Shown here: positions 18,359 to 26,611 of the stretch, piece after piece
Layout of the letters: every line of letters begins with the position of its first letter
How positions within the stretch are numbered: the stretch's first letter is position 1
From: Thermococcus piezophilus
GTDB taxonomy: Archaea; Methanobacteriota_B; Thermococci; Thermococcales; Thermococcaceae
Direction: 5' to 3'
NCBI RefSeq assembly: GCF_001647085.1
Contig: NZ_CP015520.1
Coordinates: forward strand, 1,864,801 to 1,928,800
Length of the DNA stretch: 64,000 nucleotides
Program-made: the position numbers and the translations under genes
Notes under the pieces: generated by a model
The model's database searches: none
What the model was told of the DNA's origin: nothing
What the model saw: the letters and a program-made list of their open reading frames with translations, nothing else

Positions 18359-18648
18359 ACTACGTGCTTCCCGTTGGTGGTGATGTGGGCATCACTTGGG
18401 ATACTGTGGCAATAAATCAAGCATATGTTTTGAAGGTTGGTGCTCTAATGAATGTAGGTGCATAGTTGGCACTAGCAGCAGACCAATATGTTGCAGCTGC
18501 ATTGGTTGTGGTAGTTTATGCCGGGCTTTGGATCGTGACTATTGTTGGAGTCGCAAAATGGATTCTAAGAGATAATATTGACATCTATGTTTCATTTTAT
18601 TCAATCCTTGATAAATTCGTTCAAAGCCCTCATGCAAGGTGCCTATGA
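18355..18648 (+). pseudogene. Second small hydrophobic peptide gene, interrupted by TAG
   Basis: The ATG at 18355 overlaps the previous stop and follows GGAGGTGAAAG. It encodes 36 residues (LPVGGDVGITWDTVAINQ near the start) to a TAG at 18463-18465. The frame then stays open with a strongly hydrophobic stretch (YVAAALVVVVYAGLWIVTIV) to 18648. Without the stop it would be a peptide of about 73 to 97 residues with one or two membrane-active helices. Relation to circular bacteriocins is conceivable but unproven. Confidence 0.45.
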
Positions 18649-18839
18649 GAGCAACACAATTAAAAGAATTCTTGGAGTTATTCAGCGAACTCCGAGAATT
18701 ATATCGCAAATACCATATGTGGGCAGAGGACTTAAAAGGTCCTGTTTCTGTTTCAATCGATGTCACGTACAGATGCAATTATAATTGTCCCCACTGCTAC
18801 GTTGGTTGTTCGCCAAATGTAACAAGAGTAGAGTGGTAA
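18645..18839 (+). pseudogene. N-terminal fragment of a radical SAM enzyme
   Basis: From an ATG at 18645 (AAGGTG upstream), 64 residues end with the radical SAM cluster motif VTYRCNYNCPHCYVGC (CxxxCxxC), which binds the [4Fe-4S] cluster that cleaves SAM. The protein stops seven residues later; a full enzyme would be 300 to 450 residues. The break coincides with the start of an ABC ATPase fragment, so the rest was lost in a deletion fusing the two genes. Proximity to two small peptides suggests a peptide-modifying enzyme (inference). Confidence 0.7.
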
Positions 18840-19210
18840 TTGACGGAATTGATCTTTGGGTAGACCCCGAAAAAGCTAAGAGAAATATCGGATATCTGCC
18901 GGAGGGAAAGCGAGTTTATCCAGATTTAACTGTCTACAAGAATCTGCTATTTTTCGCCAGAATTTATGATGTTGAAGAAGAGCGGATTAATAAACTTCTA
19001 AAAGAATTTGGACTTGAAAAATATCGAGATACAAAAGCTGGATATCCAAGTAGGGGCCTTAGATAGAGACTCGCTTTGACGAGAGCACTACTTCACAATC
19101 CAGACATTTTAGTTTTGGACGAGCCCTTCAGCAATTTAGACATCCCCACCGTTTTAAGTTTAAGGGATAAAATCTTTGAAATGCTAAAAGGGGGCAAAAC
19201 AATTCAATAA
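18830..19210 (+). pseudogene. ABC transporter ATPase fragment
   Basis: The fragment starts after the lost Walker A region (RVVIDGIDLWVDPEKAKR), continues with the Q-loop area IGYLPEGKRVYPDLTVYKN, has an in-frame TAG at 19064-19066 just before RLALTRALLHNPDI, and retains Walker B LVLDEPFSNLDIP. It ends at a TAA at 19208 where sequence from a different, opposite-strand gene begins. Both ends are therefore junctions. It was probably the exporter or immunity ATPase of the degenerate peptide cluster. Confidence 0.75.
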
Positions 19211-19576
19211 GCGTCGCAAGCTCCCAGTAGAAGGTCTTTCCGGGCAGCCCAAAGGTTACTGCAGCGCTATAGAAAAAGGTAACTGTGATTGCCAGAGCAA
19301 TTAGCGTCATCATTCCTGGGTTTTCTTCTTAAATTCATCTCTCATTCCCGTTAGGAATGGCTTTCCACCGTAGAAGTAAACCACTGGCGATAGCGCAAAG
19401 AGAACGTATCTATCGCCTGTGAACGTGAATGTAAAACCAAGGAACTTTTGAATCAGCGGAGACAAGAGCAGTATTGGAATCGTAAGTGTGGTATAGACTA
19501 TAAATCTCTTCTTAAAGTCCTCCATCATCATTTTATGGTGCTCTGCATTCGAATGCTCTGTGTTCTCCGTGCTCAT
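19204..19576 (-). pseudogene. N-terminal fragment of a CopB-type P1B ATPase
   Basis: Minus strand from ATG 19576: HSNAEHHKMMMEDFKKRF, then LTIPILLLSPLIQKFLGF and VYFYGGKPFLTGMRDEFKK. A one-base shift near 19312 moves to PGMMTLIALAITVTFFYS and KTFYWELATLIE. These match the His-rich N-terminus and first four membrane segments of archaeal CopB copper ATPases. The catalytic domains are missing: the sequence switches to the ABC ATPase fragment at about 19204. Confidence 0.78.
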
Positions 19577-19679
19577 GATTTATATGTTCATACTTTTCTT
19601 CCTCCATATATTTGTGCTTTCCTTCTCTTGCTGGTTGTTCCTAATTTCGGAAGAAGCATCGGGCTGGAACGGGGTGATG

Positions 19680-19760
19680 CTTTAACTTTCCTTCTTTCTT
19701 TCTCTTCCTAAGCACGAGCACCGCCAGAACAATTCCCGCATAGCCACATGTCTGCCCGAT
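19680..19760 (-). pseudogene. Possible remnant of a Cys-Gly C-terminal membrane anchor
   Basis: On the minus strand the piece GQTCGYAGIVLAVLVLRKRK, followed by further basic residues, has the layout of the CGP-CTERM anchor of Thermococcales surface proteins: Cys-Gly, one hydrophobic helix, a basic cluster. The usual CGP is CGY here. No upstream coding part is readable, so this is a low-confidence remnant. The rest of 19577-19778 holds nothing I can name. Confidence 0.3.
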
Positions 19761-19778
19761 GAGGAAACAGGCCAGAGA

Positions 19779-20834
19779 TCACAGCAGGAGTAACAGAATC
19801 GAAACCATCAAGGCCATCAGAAAGTAGGGCATCGAAAACCTGTGAAAGTCACTTATGCGGATTCCAGAGATCCTGATTGCTATAAGATTTGCAAGGGAGC
19901 CCATCACAAGGCCGTTTCCCCCGAGGTTCACGCCGAGAGCTAGGGGCAGCCACTCGGGTTTTTGGCCAAGGAAGATCACTGTTGCCGGAACGTTGCTGAT
20001 GAGCTGGCTCAAACCGGCTGAGGCGAGAAACAACGACACCCCTTCAGACGGAAGGGTATGACCAGAAAGCAAACGTGCAACCTCTCCAAAGTCAACGAAG
20101 ATAAGGGCAAAGGTCATAACCAGTACCCAGTCAAAGCATAGCAAAGCCTCCCTTCCAAAGAAAAGCAGAAGGGACAAAGTTAGAGAAAGTGCCAGCAGAG
20201 GCTCCCCGATTTCAGCTAAACAAACGTCAGCAATCAGAAGCAGGAGGGAAACAAGGAGCAGTCTTCCGTTGATGACAACGGGAGGGGGCGTTTCAAGGGA
20301 TATACTACTGTCATCGAGGGTCGTGGTGAACATTAAAAGCAGGAGAATCCAGAGCAGAACGAAGGGTAACATTCCGAATGTGAATTCTAAAAATGATAGC
20401 CCGTATGTGCTCCAGATTATGACGTTCTGGGGATTGCCTATCGGCGTTAGTGCGGAACCCACGTTTGCCGCTATGGCCGAGAGGACAATCGGACGGGTTG
20501 CATCTATTCCGACTAGTCTTGCTGTGGTGACGACAAGGGGTATGAAGATGAGCATCACCGTATCGTTCATTATAACCGCGGAAGAGAGAGCAATGACCGG
20601 GAGAAGAATGAACAGAAATCTTTTTTCAGAGCCATGTGAGAGGTCTATGAGTTTTAGTGAGAAGCGGGTAAACATGCCAGACAGCTCAAGACCCTTTGAA
20701 ACGAGGGTTAAAGATGTTATCAATGCCAGGCTGTTCCAGTCGATGAGCTCGGGTGTCCTTAGAAGGAGAGGGCGGTCATGGATAACCAGAACCAGGTAGA
20801 GAACTATTAGAACCGTGAGGAACCACTCCTTCAT
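19779..20834 (-). CDS. SLC13/ArsB-NhaD superfamily anion permease
   Basis: A 351-residue membrane protein with about ten hydrophobic segments arranged as two inverted halves. Half 1 has the conserved hairpin signature IMNDTVMLIFIPLV and AANVGSALTPIGNPQN. Half 2 has SQLISNVPATVIFL and NLGGNGLVMGSLANLIAIRI. These motifs define the ion-transporter superfamily (citrate, arsenite, dicarboxylate and Na/H exchangers). It is shorter than the usual 400 to 430 residues. The substrate cannot be inferred. It is likely transcribed with the upstream 20854-21327 gene (19-base gap). Confidence 0.85.
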   Translation of the reverse strand: MKEWFLTVLIVLYLVLVIHDRPLLLRTPELIDWNSLALITSLTLVSKGLELSGMFTRFSLKLIDLSHGSEKRFLFILLPVIALSSAVIMNDTVMLIFIPLVVTTARLVGIDATRPIVLSAIAANVGSALTPIGNPQNVIIWSTYGLSFLEFTFGMLPFVLLWILLLLMFTTTLDDSSISLETPPPVVINGRLLLVSLLLLIADVCLAEIGEPLLALSLTLSLLLFFGREALLCFDWVLVMTFALIFVDFGEVARLLSGHTLPSEGVSLFLASAGLSQLISNVPATVIFLGQKPEWLPLALGVNLGGNGLVMGSLANLIAIRISGIRISDFHRFSMPYFLMALMVSILLLLL

Positions 20835-20853
20835 TGCAAAGCTTTTCAGTCTT

Positions 20854-21327
20854 TCAAACGCCGTATCTCATAACCTCCTCCATGAGCCTGTAATCCGGAA
20901 TGAGCTCCTTTCCATCGGCGGAAATGCGAACGTGAAGGACTATAAAGCTTCTCCACGCTACTGAAACAACCCAGCAGTTTTCAGGTTTCCTGAACTCTGC
21001 AGCCTCAAGAACACGGAGTCCCTTAAGAATTTCCCTGGCCCTATCCTTCACCCTTACCGGGTCAATTTCACCACACTCCACTCCCGGCAACCCCTTGGGC
21101 AGCGGGCTCTCGGTTTTTGGGTCATAGTGAAGCCTGTCAATGGCGACATTCAGATACATCACGGGAATATCAATGTTAACGCCATGAGGTGTGTGATGAA
21201 TTATCGGCATTCCGGCGGTAAAAAATGGCAGGGCGTTTTTTACGGTCTCTATGGCTGTTTCAGCTACTTCGGGGGTGAGTTCTCTTGGAACGGGCATTCT
21301 TCTTATTGGTGGAGGAATGGGCGGCAT
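20854..21327 (-). CDS. Hypothetical protein with proline-rich N-terminus
   Basis: A 157-residue soluble protein I do not recognise. It begins with a proline-rich MPPIPPPIRRMPVPRE, followed by mixed alpha/beta sequence with PIIHHTPHGVNIDIPVMYLN and a C-terminal strand-rich half (CWVVSVAWRSFIVLHVRIS). The two His residues could bind metal, which is speculative. Codon use matches the neighbouring genes, so it is likely real. It lies directly upstream of the permease gene. Confidence 0.6.
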   Translation of the reverse strand: MPPIPPPIRRMPVPRELTPEVAETAIETVKNALPFFTAGMPIIHHTPHGVNIDIPVMYLNVAIDRLHYDPKTESPLPKGLPGVECGEIDPVRVKDRAREILKGLRVLEAAEFRKPENCWVVSVAWRSFIVLHVRISADGKELIPDYRLMEEVMRYGV

Positions 21328-21906
21328 GGGAGAATCACCCGATAAGGATCTCTTCCCTTTAGGATACCTTAAAGTTTCCGGTCATGTTGCCGCGAAAGGT
21401 TGAGGTTTCTTGACAGATAGTACAAATGGTGGAAATTTTATAAGGTCACTTTTTTACGTTTCCAGTGTGTTGGATATGATCCAATTGTCAAGCACAACTG
21501 CGTGGTCAAAACTAAGATTTCACCAAAGGGCAAGAAGTGATTAAAAACTTAATCATAACAATTGTGAGTCAAGATAAACTTGAGCTTAAATTTTTATAAA
21601 TCATGTGCGAAGGTATTTTTCCCTTTCCTGCTGGTTGTTTCTAATTTAAAAACATCGAGCTGGAAGCCTGGGGAACGAAGGGGTTCTCGAGTTTGACGTG
21701 CAACCTGTTGCATAGCACTCCACGAGGGCATTATTATTGCATAATCATAATTTTGATGGATGGGTGGAAGGTACACTGAAGCAAAAACTGGATCTGGACC
21801 ACAGAGGGACTCCACCGCCAAGGCAGAGGGGTAATAATAGAAAAAGAACAACCCCCTCATCCCACGCTCTTTTCTCATATAGGTTCTCAATTCCGCTTAA
21901 TTTGGT
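21328..21906. other. Gene-poor 580-base region with decayed fragments
   Basis: No convincing gene. A short open piece at 21467-21541 (YDPIVKHNCVVKTKISPKGK) may be the tail of a lost gene. A 97-codon minus-strand frame at 21594-21890 has odd composition and no recognisable domain. About 40 bases near 21630-21670 resemble bases near 19630-19670, a diverged repeat. The minus strand could carry promoter elements for the 20854-21327 gene. Confidence 0.4.
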
Positions 21907-22881
21907 TTAAACATGCCTTTTAATCCCCAGGTAAACTAGTATAACCATCAGGAAGACTCCAATAAGGACAATTAAAGACTTAGGAATGGTTAATCTCGGG
22001 GAAAAGTTTCCACATCGAGGGGGTTCCTGTACGCTACCTACATACATTTTTATGTGAGTTAGGTTCTTCCCGTCATAAAAGAACATAAGCGGTAACTCTG
22101 AAATGAAGACGCTCCCATTAACTTTAACATCTCCTGGATAATAGATGAGAATTCCCTCACCAACAGGTAGTGCATGAAAGGTTGAGAGTACGTTGAGCGT
22201 TTTGCTCCCAAAGAAGCCTGACACATATCTGTCAAATTCAGTCACTGGAATTTTATAAGTTGAATTTGAAAGTCTAAAGACCATGAAACCGTTCTCAATG
22301 ACTCCCCTGACAACTGAGGGTCTTTTCTGGGGGGTGTTGGTGAAGTAGCTCAGAATCTCGGTTCCATTACATTCTGCATGCTCTTTTCCATTCTGAAACT
22401 CAAGTATTGTGCAGTTCCATATGAGGAATGCACAACCATCGAAGCGATAAACTCTCATTTCGGTTTTTTTGGCAGTGAGTGTAATGTTCCTTGTCTCCCC
22501 GTTGATAGTCACGGTGATGTTTTTGTAGGGAACTACCACCTGCTTGCGCTGGAGAATGTAAAAAGTCCCGTTGATCTCAGTCACTATTGATGGCTCACCG
22601 AGTAGAGGATTGCTTTTTCCCAAAAAGAGCAGGTTACTTCCATTAAAGAGATAGTAGAGGTTATATTCTCCATCAGGCACATTGCGCCTGAGCGTTTGCT
22701 CTCCCGCAACCCTCTCGCATATCCATTCGGAATGGTGCACAATAATAAATACATACCCATTGCTGGGTAGGATCGAGGTTATTGAATAGGTTTCATAGGG
22801 CTCACAGGTCTCACCGGAAACTAATGGAAAAATAAGTAGCAAAACTAAAAATGAGATTTTAAACGACTTATACATACTCAT
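21907..22881 (-). CDS. Secreted, C-terminally anchored surface protein of unknown function
   Basis: A 324-residue protein with an N-terminal signal peptide (FKISFLVLLLIFPLVSGETC), a beta-rich extracellular part with many N-x-S/T sites (for example NGSNLLFLG, NKTL-like loops), four or more Cys, and a C-terminal helix (SLIVLIGVFLMVILVYLGI) plus basic tail. It should be displayed on the outer face of the membrane. No enzymatic motif is visible. A GGAGG precedes the start. The 300-base upstream gap isolates it, so it is probably monocistronic. Confidence 0.7.
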   Translation of the reverse strand: MSMYKSFKISFLVLLLIFPLVSGETCEPYETYSITSILPSNGYVFIIVHHSEWICERVAGEQTLRRNVPDGEYNLYYLFNGSNLLFLGKSNPLLGEPSIVTEINGTFYILQRKQVVVPYKNITVTINGETRNITLTAKKTEMRVYRFDGCAFLIWNCTILEFQNGKEHAECNGTEILSYFTNTPQKRPSVVRGVIENGFMVFRLSNSTYKIPVTEFDRYVSGFFGSKTLNVLSTFHALPVGEGILIYYPGDVKVNGSVFISELPLMFFYDGKNLTHIKMYVGSVQEPPRCGNFSPRLTIPKSLIVLIGVFLMVILVYLGIKRHV

Positions 22882-23187
22882 CCCCCAATTTCCTCCAGTC
22901 GAGTTTAAAACTCCATTAATCTCCCTTTCAAATAGGACACTCCCCTGACACCCTTGCTGGAAACGTTTGTGCTATTTAATACATGGATAAATTCTCTGTT
23001 ACCAAGTATCACGGAAATCTGATCCACCACAGTCCAAAGTTCACCATGGAGTATCACCGGCATTTAGTACTCACAATAGCATAAAAACATTTTGAACGAA
23101 GATGGTTAAAATTTTAACAAAATGATTCGGAATCAAGAGGTAAAACCGGTTACTCGCGCTTAAAATGGAAAAAGAACCGAAAAATAC
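22882..23187. other. Intergenic region without recognisable gene
   Basis: AT-rich spacer between two minus-strand genes. It should hold the promoter of the surface-protein gene and the 3' end of the P-type ATPase transcript. I see no RNA gene, repeat or ORF of interest. Confidence 0.5.
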
Positions 23188-25275
23188 TCACCTCAAAATC
23201 CTCATCGCATTAAACACCGCTATCAGTGCAACTCCAACGTCGGCAAACACTGCTTCCCACATTGTAGCCTCTCCAAGAACTCCGAGGCTTATGAAGGCGA
23301 ACTTAACGCCGAGGGCAAAGATTATGTTCTGCCACACTATCCTCCGGGTCTTTCTGGCTATCCTGATGCCCCTCGGAAGCTTTGATGGTTTATCATCCAT
23401 TATGATGATATCAGCGGTCTCTATGGCGGCATCGCTCCCCAAAGCTCCCATCGCAACGCCCACATCTGCCCTCGCAATAACTGGAGCATCATTTATTCCG
23501 TCGCCTACGAAAACTATCTTCTCCTCGTCTTTCTTCTCTCCTTCAAGTTTTTCAATGATTTTCACCTTATCCTCGGGTAAGAGCTCGGCGTGGAAGTCAT
23601 CCAGGCCAATCTGCTTTGCTATTTCCTCCGCAACATCTCTTCCATCACCGGTCACCATTATAACTTTTTTAACGCCCAAACGCTTTAGCTCTCTCACAGC
23701 TTTTGGGGCATCTTCCTTTATCTCATCGGATATAACTATGTAGCCAGCGTATTTCCCATTAACGACCACATGAGCAACGGTTCCTTTTACGTGGCATGTA
23801 TCGTGCTCAACATCAAAGCGGTGCAGTAATCTATCATTTCCAACCAAGATTTCAGTTCCATCTATTCTAGCCCGAACGCCATGCCCAGCTATCTCCTCAT
23901 GCTCCTTTATTTGAGCCTCGTTAATTTTCTCTCCATAAGCTTCCTTTATTGCCCTTGCAATTGGGTGGTTTGAGTGTGCCTCTGCCAAAGCCGCGAACCT
24001 CAAAATTTCTTCCTCGTTAAAGCCGTTTCTCGTTTCTATTTTCGTAACCTTAAAGACACCCTTTGTTAGCGTCCCTGTTTTGTCAAAAGCTACAATTGTA
24101 GCTTTGCTGAGGGCATCGAGGAAGTTCGAGCCCTTGACGAGTATGCCCTCCCGCGCTGCCTTTCCAATCCCGCCAAAGTAGCCGAGAGGTATTGAAAGCA
24201 CTAAAGCGCAAGGGCATGAGATTACCAAGAGCACTAAAGCCCTATAAACCCATTTAGAAAAGGGCTCTCCAAAAGCTAATGGAGGAATTAAAGCAACAAG
24301 TGCAGCTAATCCCACAACCGCTGGAGTGTAGTGGTGAGCGAACTTCGTGATGAACTTTTCTGTTTTGGCTTTCCTTGCACTTGCATTTTCCACAAGCTCT
24401 AAAATCCTTGAAATGGTTGACTCCTTAAGCTCTTTTGTAACTTTGACCGTCAAAAGACCGCTTAAGTTGACCATTCCAGAGAGAATCTCATCCCCTTCTC
24501 TTATAGTTCTTGGAACGCTCTCGCCTGTCAGGGCGGACGTGTCTACCGTTGAGGTTCCCTCAATTACAAAGCCATCCACAGGAACTCTTTCTCCAGGTTT
24601 AATAACTATCACATCTCCAACTTTGAGCTCCTCTGGCTTGACTTTAATTAGCTTATCACCAACTTTCAAGTTCGCATATTCGGCTTTTAAAGCTAGCAAA
24701 GCCTTAATTGAGCGCCTTGATCTGTTAACAGCTAAATCCTGGAAGAACTCGCCAACGATGTAGAACAGCATTACTCCCACAGCCTCGGGATATTCCTTAA
24801 TTGCAAACGCTCCCAGCGTGGCTATTGCTATTAGAAAGTTCTCGTCGAAGACGTTGCCGTGGAAGGAGTTGACAAAAGCATTCCTTAGCACTTTCCAGCC
24901 CACAAGAAGGTAGCTCGCGACGAATATTCCGAACACAAAGGCATTGTCATAGTTGTAGTAGTATCTCAAGAGGATTCCTGCTATGAAGAGCACGAGCGAG
25001 GGTATTATGAAGTAGGGCATCTTCCCTGAATCTTCGTCGTGATCATGGTGGTGTCCATGGTCATGGTCGTGGTGTTCTTTCTTCTCAACTATCCTAATCC
25101 CCGGCTCGACCCTTTTCACTATCTCTTTGGCCCTCTCCACGTCTCCCTCAATAACTAACTCGTTCGTTGTGAAATTAACCAAAGCGAACTCGAAGCCTTC
25201 CTTCTTCAGTGCTTCCTCTATCTCATACGCACATCTAGCACAGTTGAGACCCTCTAATTTGAGCTTCTTTGGCAT
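23188..25275 (-). CDS. Zn2+/Cd2+-type P1B ATPase (heavy-metal exporter)
   Basis: About 695 residues. An N-terminal HMA domain has LNCARCAYEIEE (CxxC), followed by a His/Asp-rich linker (HHDHDHGHHHDHDED). Membrane metal site: ISCPCALVLS. Phosphorylation motif AFDKTGTLTKG, HP motif HSNHPIARA, hinge GDGINDAPVIARADVG. In the last helices NIIFALGVKFAF and ADVGVALIAVFNA give the Asn-x-x-Lys and Asp-x-Gly pairs of the Zn/Cd/Pb P1B-2 group. It exports divalent metal from the cytoplasm. The ATG at 25275 is preferred (GGAGGAG seven bases upstream). It overlaps and is co-transcribed with the ArsR regulator upstream. Confidence 0.93.
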   Translation of the reverse strand: MPKKLKLEGLNCARCAYEIEEALKKEGFEFALVNFTTNELVIEGDVERAKEIVKRVEPGIRIVEKKEHHDHDHGHHHDHDEDSGKMPYFIIPSLVLFIAGILLRYYYNYDNAFVFGIFVASYLLVGWKVLRNAFVNSFHGNVFDENFLIAIATLGAFAIKEYPEAVGVMLFYIVGEFFQDLAVNRSRRSIKALLALKAEYANLKVGDKLIKVKPEELKVGDVIVIKPGERVPVDGFVIEGTSTVDTSALTGESVPRTIREGDEILSGMVNLSGLLTVKVTKELKESTISRILELVENASARKAKTEKFITKFAHHYTPAVVGLAALVALIPPLAFGEPFSKWVYRALVLLVISCPCALVLSIPLGYFGGIGKAAREGILVKGSNFLDALSKATIVAFDKTGTLTKGVFKVTKIETRNGFNEEEILRFAALAEAHSNHPIARAIKEAYGEKINEAQIKEHEEIAGHGVRARIDGTEILVGNDRLLHRFDVEHDTCHVKGTVAHVVVNGKYAGYIVISDEIKEDAPKAVRELKRLGVKKVIMVTGDGRDVAEEIAKQIGLDDFHAELLPEDKVKIIEKLEGEKKDEEKIVFVGDGINDAPVIARADVGVAMGALGSDAAIETADIIIMDDKPSKLPRGIRIARKTRRIVWQNIIFALGVKFAFISLGVLGEATMWEAVFADVGVALIAVFNAMRILR

Positions 25276-25277
25276 GC

Positions 25278-25625
25278 TCACTCCTCCATGTGCTCAAGCG
25301 CAATCTTCAAAATCTCCCTTATATGCTCGTCATCTAAGCTGTAGAAGACGTTCTTTCCATCCTTCCTGTATGCGACAATTTTTCTATCCTTCAAAATCCT
25401 AAGCTGGTGAGAGATTGCAGAAACTGACAGGCCGGTAATGTTCGATAAATCACACGTGCAGAGCTCGTCCTCCAGCAGTGCGAAAAGTATCTTAAGCCTT
25501 GTAGGGTTTCCTAAAGCGTCAAAGAAATCGGAAACCTCAAGTATTGTTTCATTACCAGGCAGCTTTTTCTTAGCTTCGAGGATTTTATCCAAATGCTCTT
25601 CGTAAACCTTACACACTTCCGTCAT
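25278..25625 (-). CDS. ArsR/SmtB-family metal-sensing repressor
   Basis: A 115-residue winged-helix protein. The recognition region is ITGLSVSAISHQLRIL followed by the wing KIVAYRKDGKNVFYSL. ELCTCDLSNI matches the alpha-3 Cys site of CadC/ArsR. The C-terminal DEHIREILKIALEHMEE fits the D-x-H-x10-H-x2-E alpha-5 zinc site of SmtB/CzrA/NmtR, so it probably senses zinc and possibly cadmium or lead. It would repress its own operon with the P-type ATPase and release DNA on metal binding. A strong palindrome lies just upstream. Confidence 0.92.
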   Translation of the reverse strand: MTEVCKVYEEHLDKILEAKKKLPGNETILEVSDFFDALGNPTRLKILFALLEDELCTCDLSNITGLSVSAISHQLRILKDRKIVAYRKDGKNVFYSLDDEHIREILKIALEHMEE

Positions 25626-25639
25626 TTTTCATCACCTCT

Positions 25640-25663
25640 ACATTTGAGCAATTGTACAAATGT
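25640..25663. promoter_or_regulatory. ArsR/SmtB operator palindrome
   Basis: A 24-base dyad: left arm ACATTTG (25640-25646), central CAATTG (25649-25654), right arm CAAATGT (25657-25663); ten of twelve base pairs are symmetric. It lies 15 bases before the regulator start codon and just downstream of the TATA box, so bound repressor would cover the transcription start. Half-sites resemble the known 12-2-12 ArsR-family operators. Confidence 0.7.
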
Positions 25664-25664
25664 T

Positions 25665-25674
25665 CTTATAAATG
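25665..25674 (-). promoter_or_regulatory. TATA box of the arsR-P1B ATPase operon
   Basis: On the minus strand CATTTATAAG lies immediately upstream of the palindrome, about 40 bases before the arsR start codon. Confidence 0.6.
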
Positions 25675-25786
25675 TTACTGAGAAAAGGTGTCTGAGAGTG
25701 CACAAAAAGAGAGGAGTGCATAGCACTATTCTGCTGGTTTTCCAAAGTGAAAAGAGAGTACAGCAAAAATTTCAAAAATTGAAAAA

Positions 25787-26164
25787 TCAGAGGGAATCAA
25801 TTATCCCCTTGAGCTTCTCTTCCATGGGCTTCATGAGCTCTACCACTTCCTCGCCCGCTATCCTCCAAGCGACACTCGGAAGTCCAATGCCGATATAAAC
25901 CCCATCCTCTCTGACGTAGCCAAACGCTGTACACGGCATCAGTGCTCCAATATTAGGGTCGAGCTTAACGAGCTCCGCCACAACTTCTCTATCGCATATG
26001 AAGAGCACGTGGTAGTCCGCAATGATGCCATCTTCCCTCTCCACTATGCTTACCGGAATCCTCTCTCCCACTATGAGAAAGCCCTCCTCCTCGATTTTCC
26101 TTTTAAGCTCTTCCCAGAGCCCATCTAGATCTCTCTCAAATCTTCGGACGTAATAAAACTCCAT
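25787..26164 (-). CDS. DUF302 protein
   Basis: About 125 residues. YYVRRFERDLDGLWEELKRK gives the N-terminal helix, and DYHVLFICDREVVAELVKLDP plus GALMPCTAFGYVREDGVYIG show the DUF302 fold with its conserved Cys in the PC motif. DUF302 function is unknown; members occur with redox and sulfur genes. The ATG at 26164 follows AGGTGGTGCTG. It begins ten bases after the CoA-binding protein gene, in one operon. A second DUF302 gene is at 38942. Confidence 0.75.
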   Translation of the reverse strand: MEFYYVRRFERDLDGLWEELKRKIEEEGFLIVGERIPVSIVEREDGIIADYHVLFICDREVVAELVKLDPNIGALMPCTAFGYVREDGVYIGIGLPSVAWRIAGEEVVELMKPMEEKLKGIIDSL

Positions 26165-26173
26165 CAGCACCAC

Positions 26174-26548
26174 CTACGTTTCCATCATTATGCATCTGTG
26201 AAAGCTATATTCAGCACCTTGACTCTCCAAGAATTCCCTAATTTCCTCGCTCTCAGCACCTGGCTGGAACCACAGCTTTTTGAAGCCAGTTTCAACAGCT
26301 TCTTTTGCCACTTGAATACCAACCTTGGGGGGAACCACAAAGACTATGACATCAACATCTTTCGGGAGCCCTTTAACGTTCCTGTAGCACTTTAACCCTT
26401 CAATCTCATCATAATTTGGGTTGATAGGTAAAACTTCAAAGCCCTTTCTCTTTAAATCCCTTAGAATTATATTGCCGTACTTGGCCGGATTCGGACTCGC
26501 CCCTACCAGAGCAATCCGTTTGAAGTTCCGTGCATCCATTTTCTTCAC
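26174..26548 (-). CDS. CoA-binding domain protein (COG1832)
   Basis: A 124-residue Rossmann-like protein: IALVGASPNPAKYGNIILRD near the N-terminus, VLPINPNYDEIEGLKCYRN, and DVIVFVVPPKVGIQVAKEA. This is the stand-alone CoA-binding fold related to the N-terminal domain of succinyl-CoA synthetase alpha. The role is unclear; some homologues bind CoA and may protect thiols. It forms a unit with the downstream DUF302 gene. Confidence 0.82.
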   Translation of the reverse strand: MKKMDARNFKRIALVGASPNPAKYGNIILRDLKRKGFEVLPINPNYDEIEGLKCYRNVKGLPKDVDVIVFVVPPKVGIQVAKEAVETGFKKLWFQPGAESEEIREFLESQGAEYSFHRCIMMET

Positions 26549-26611
26549 ATAATCTTGAACTCAGATTCATCCTTTTTATACGTTGCTGAGCAAAAATGGA
26601 TAAAAAAGAGG

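Noticed and set aside
21594..21890. 97-codon minus-strand ORF
   Set aside because: Composition and sequence are not protein-like, no family resemblance, no clear ribosome binding site.
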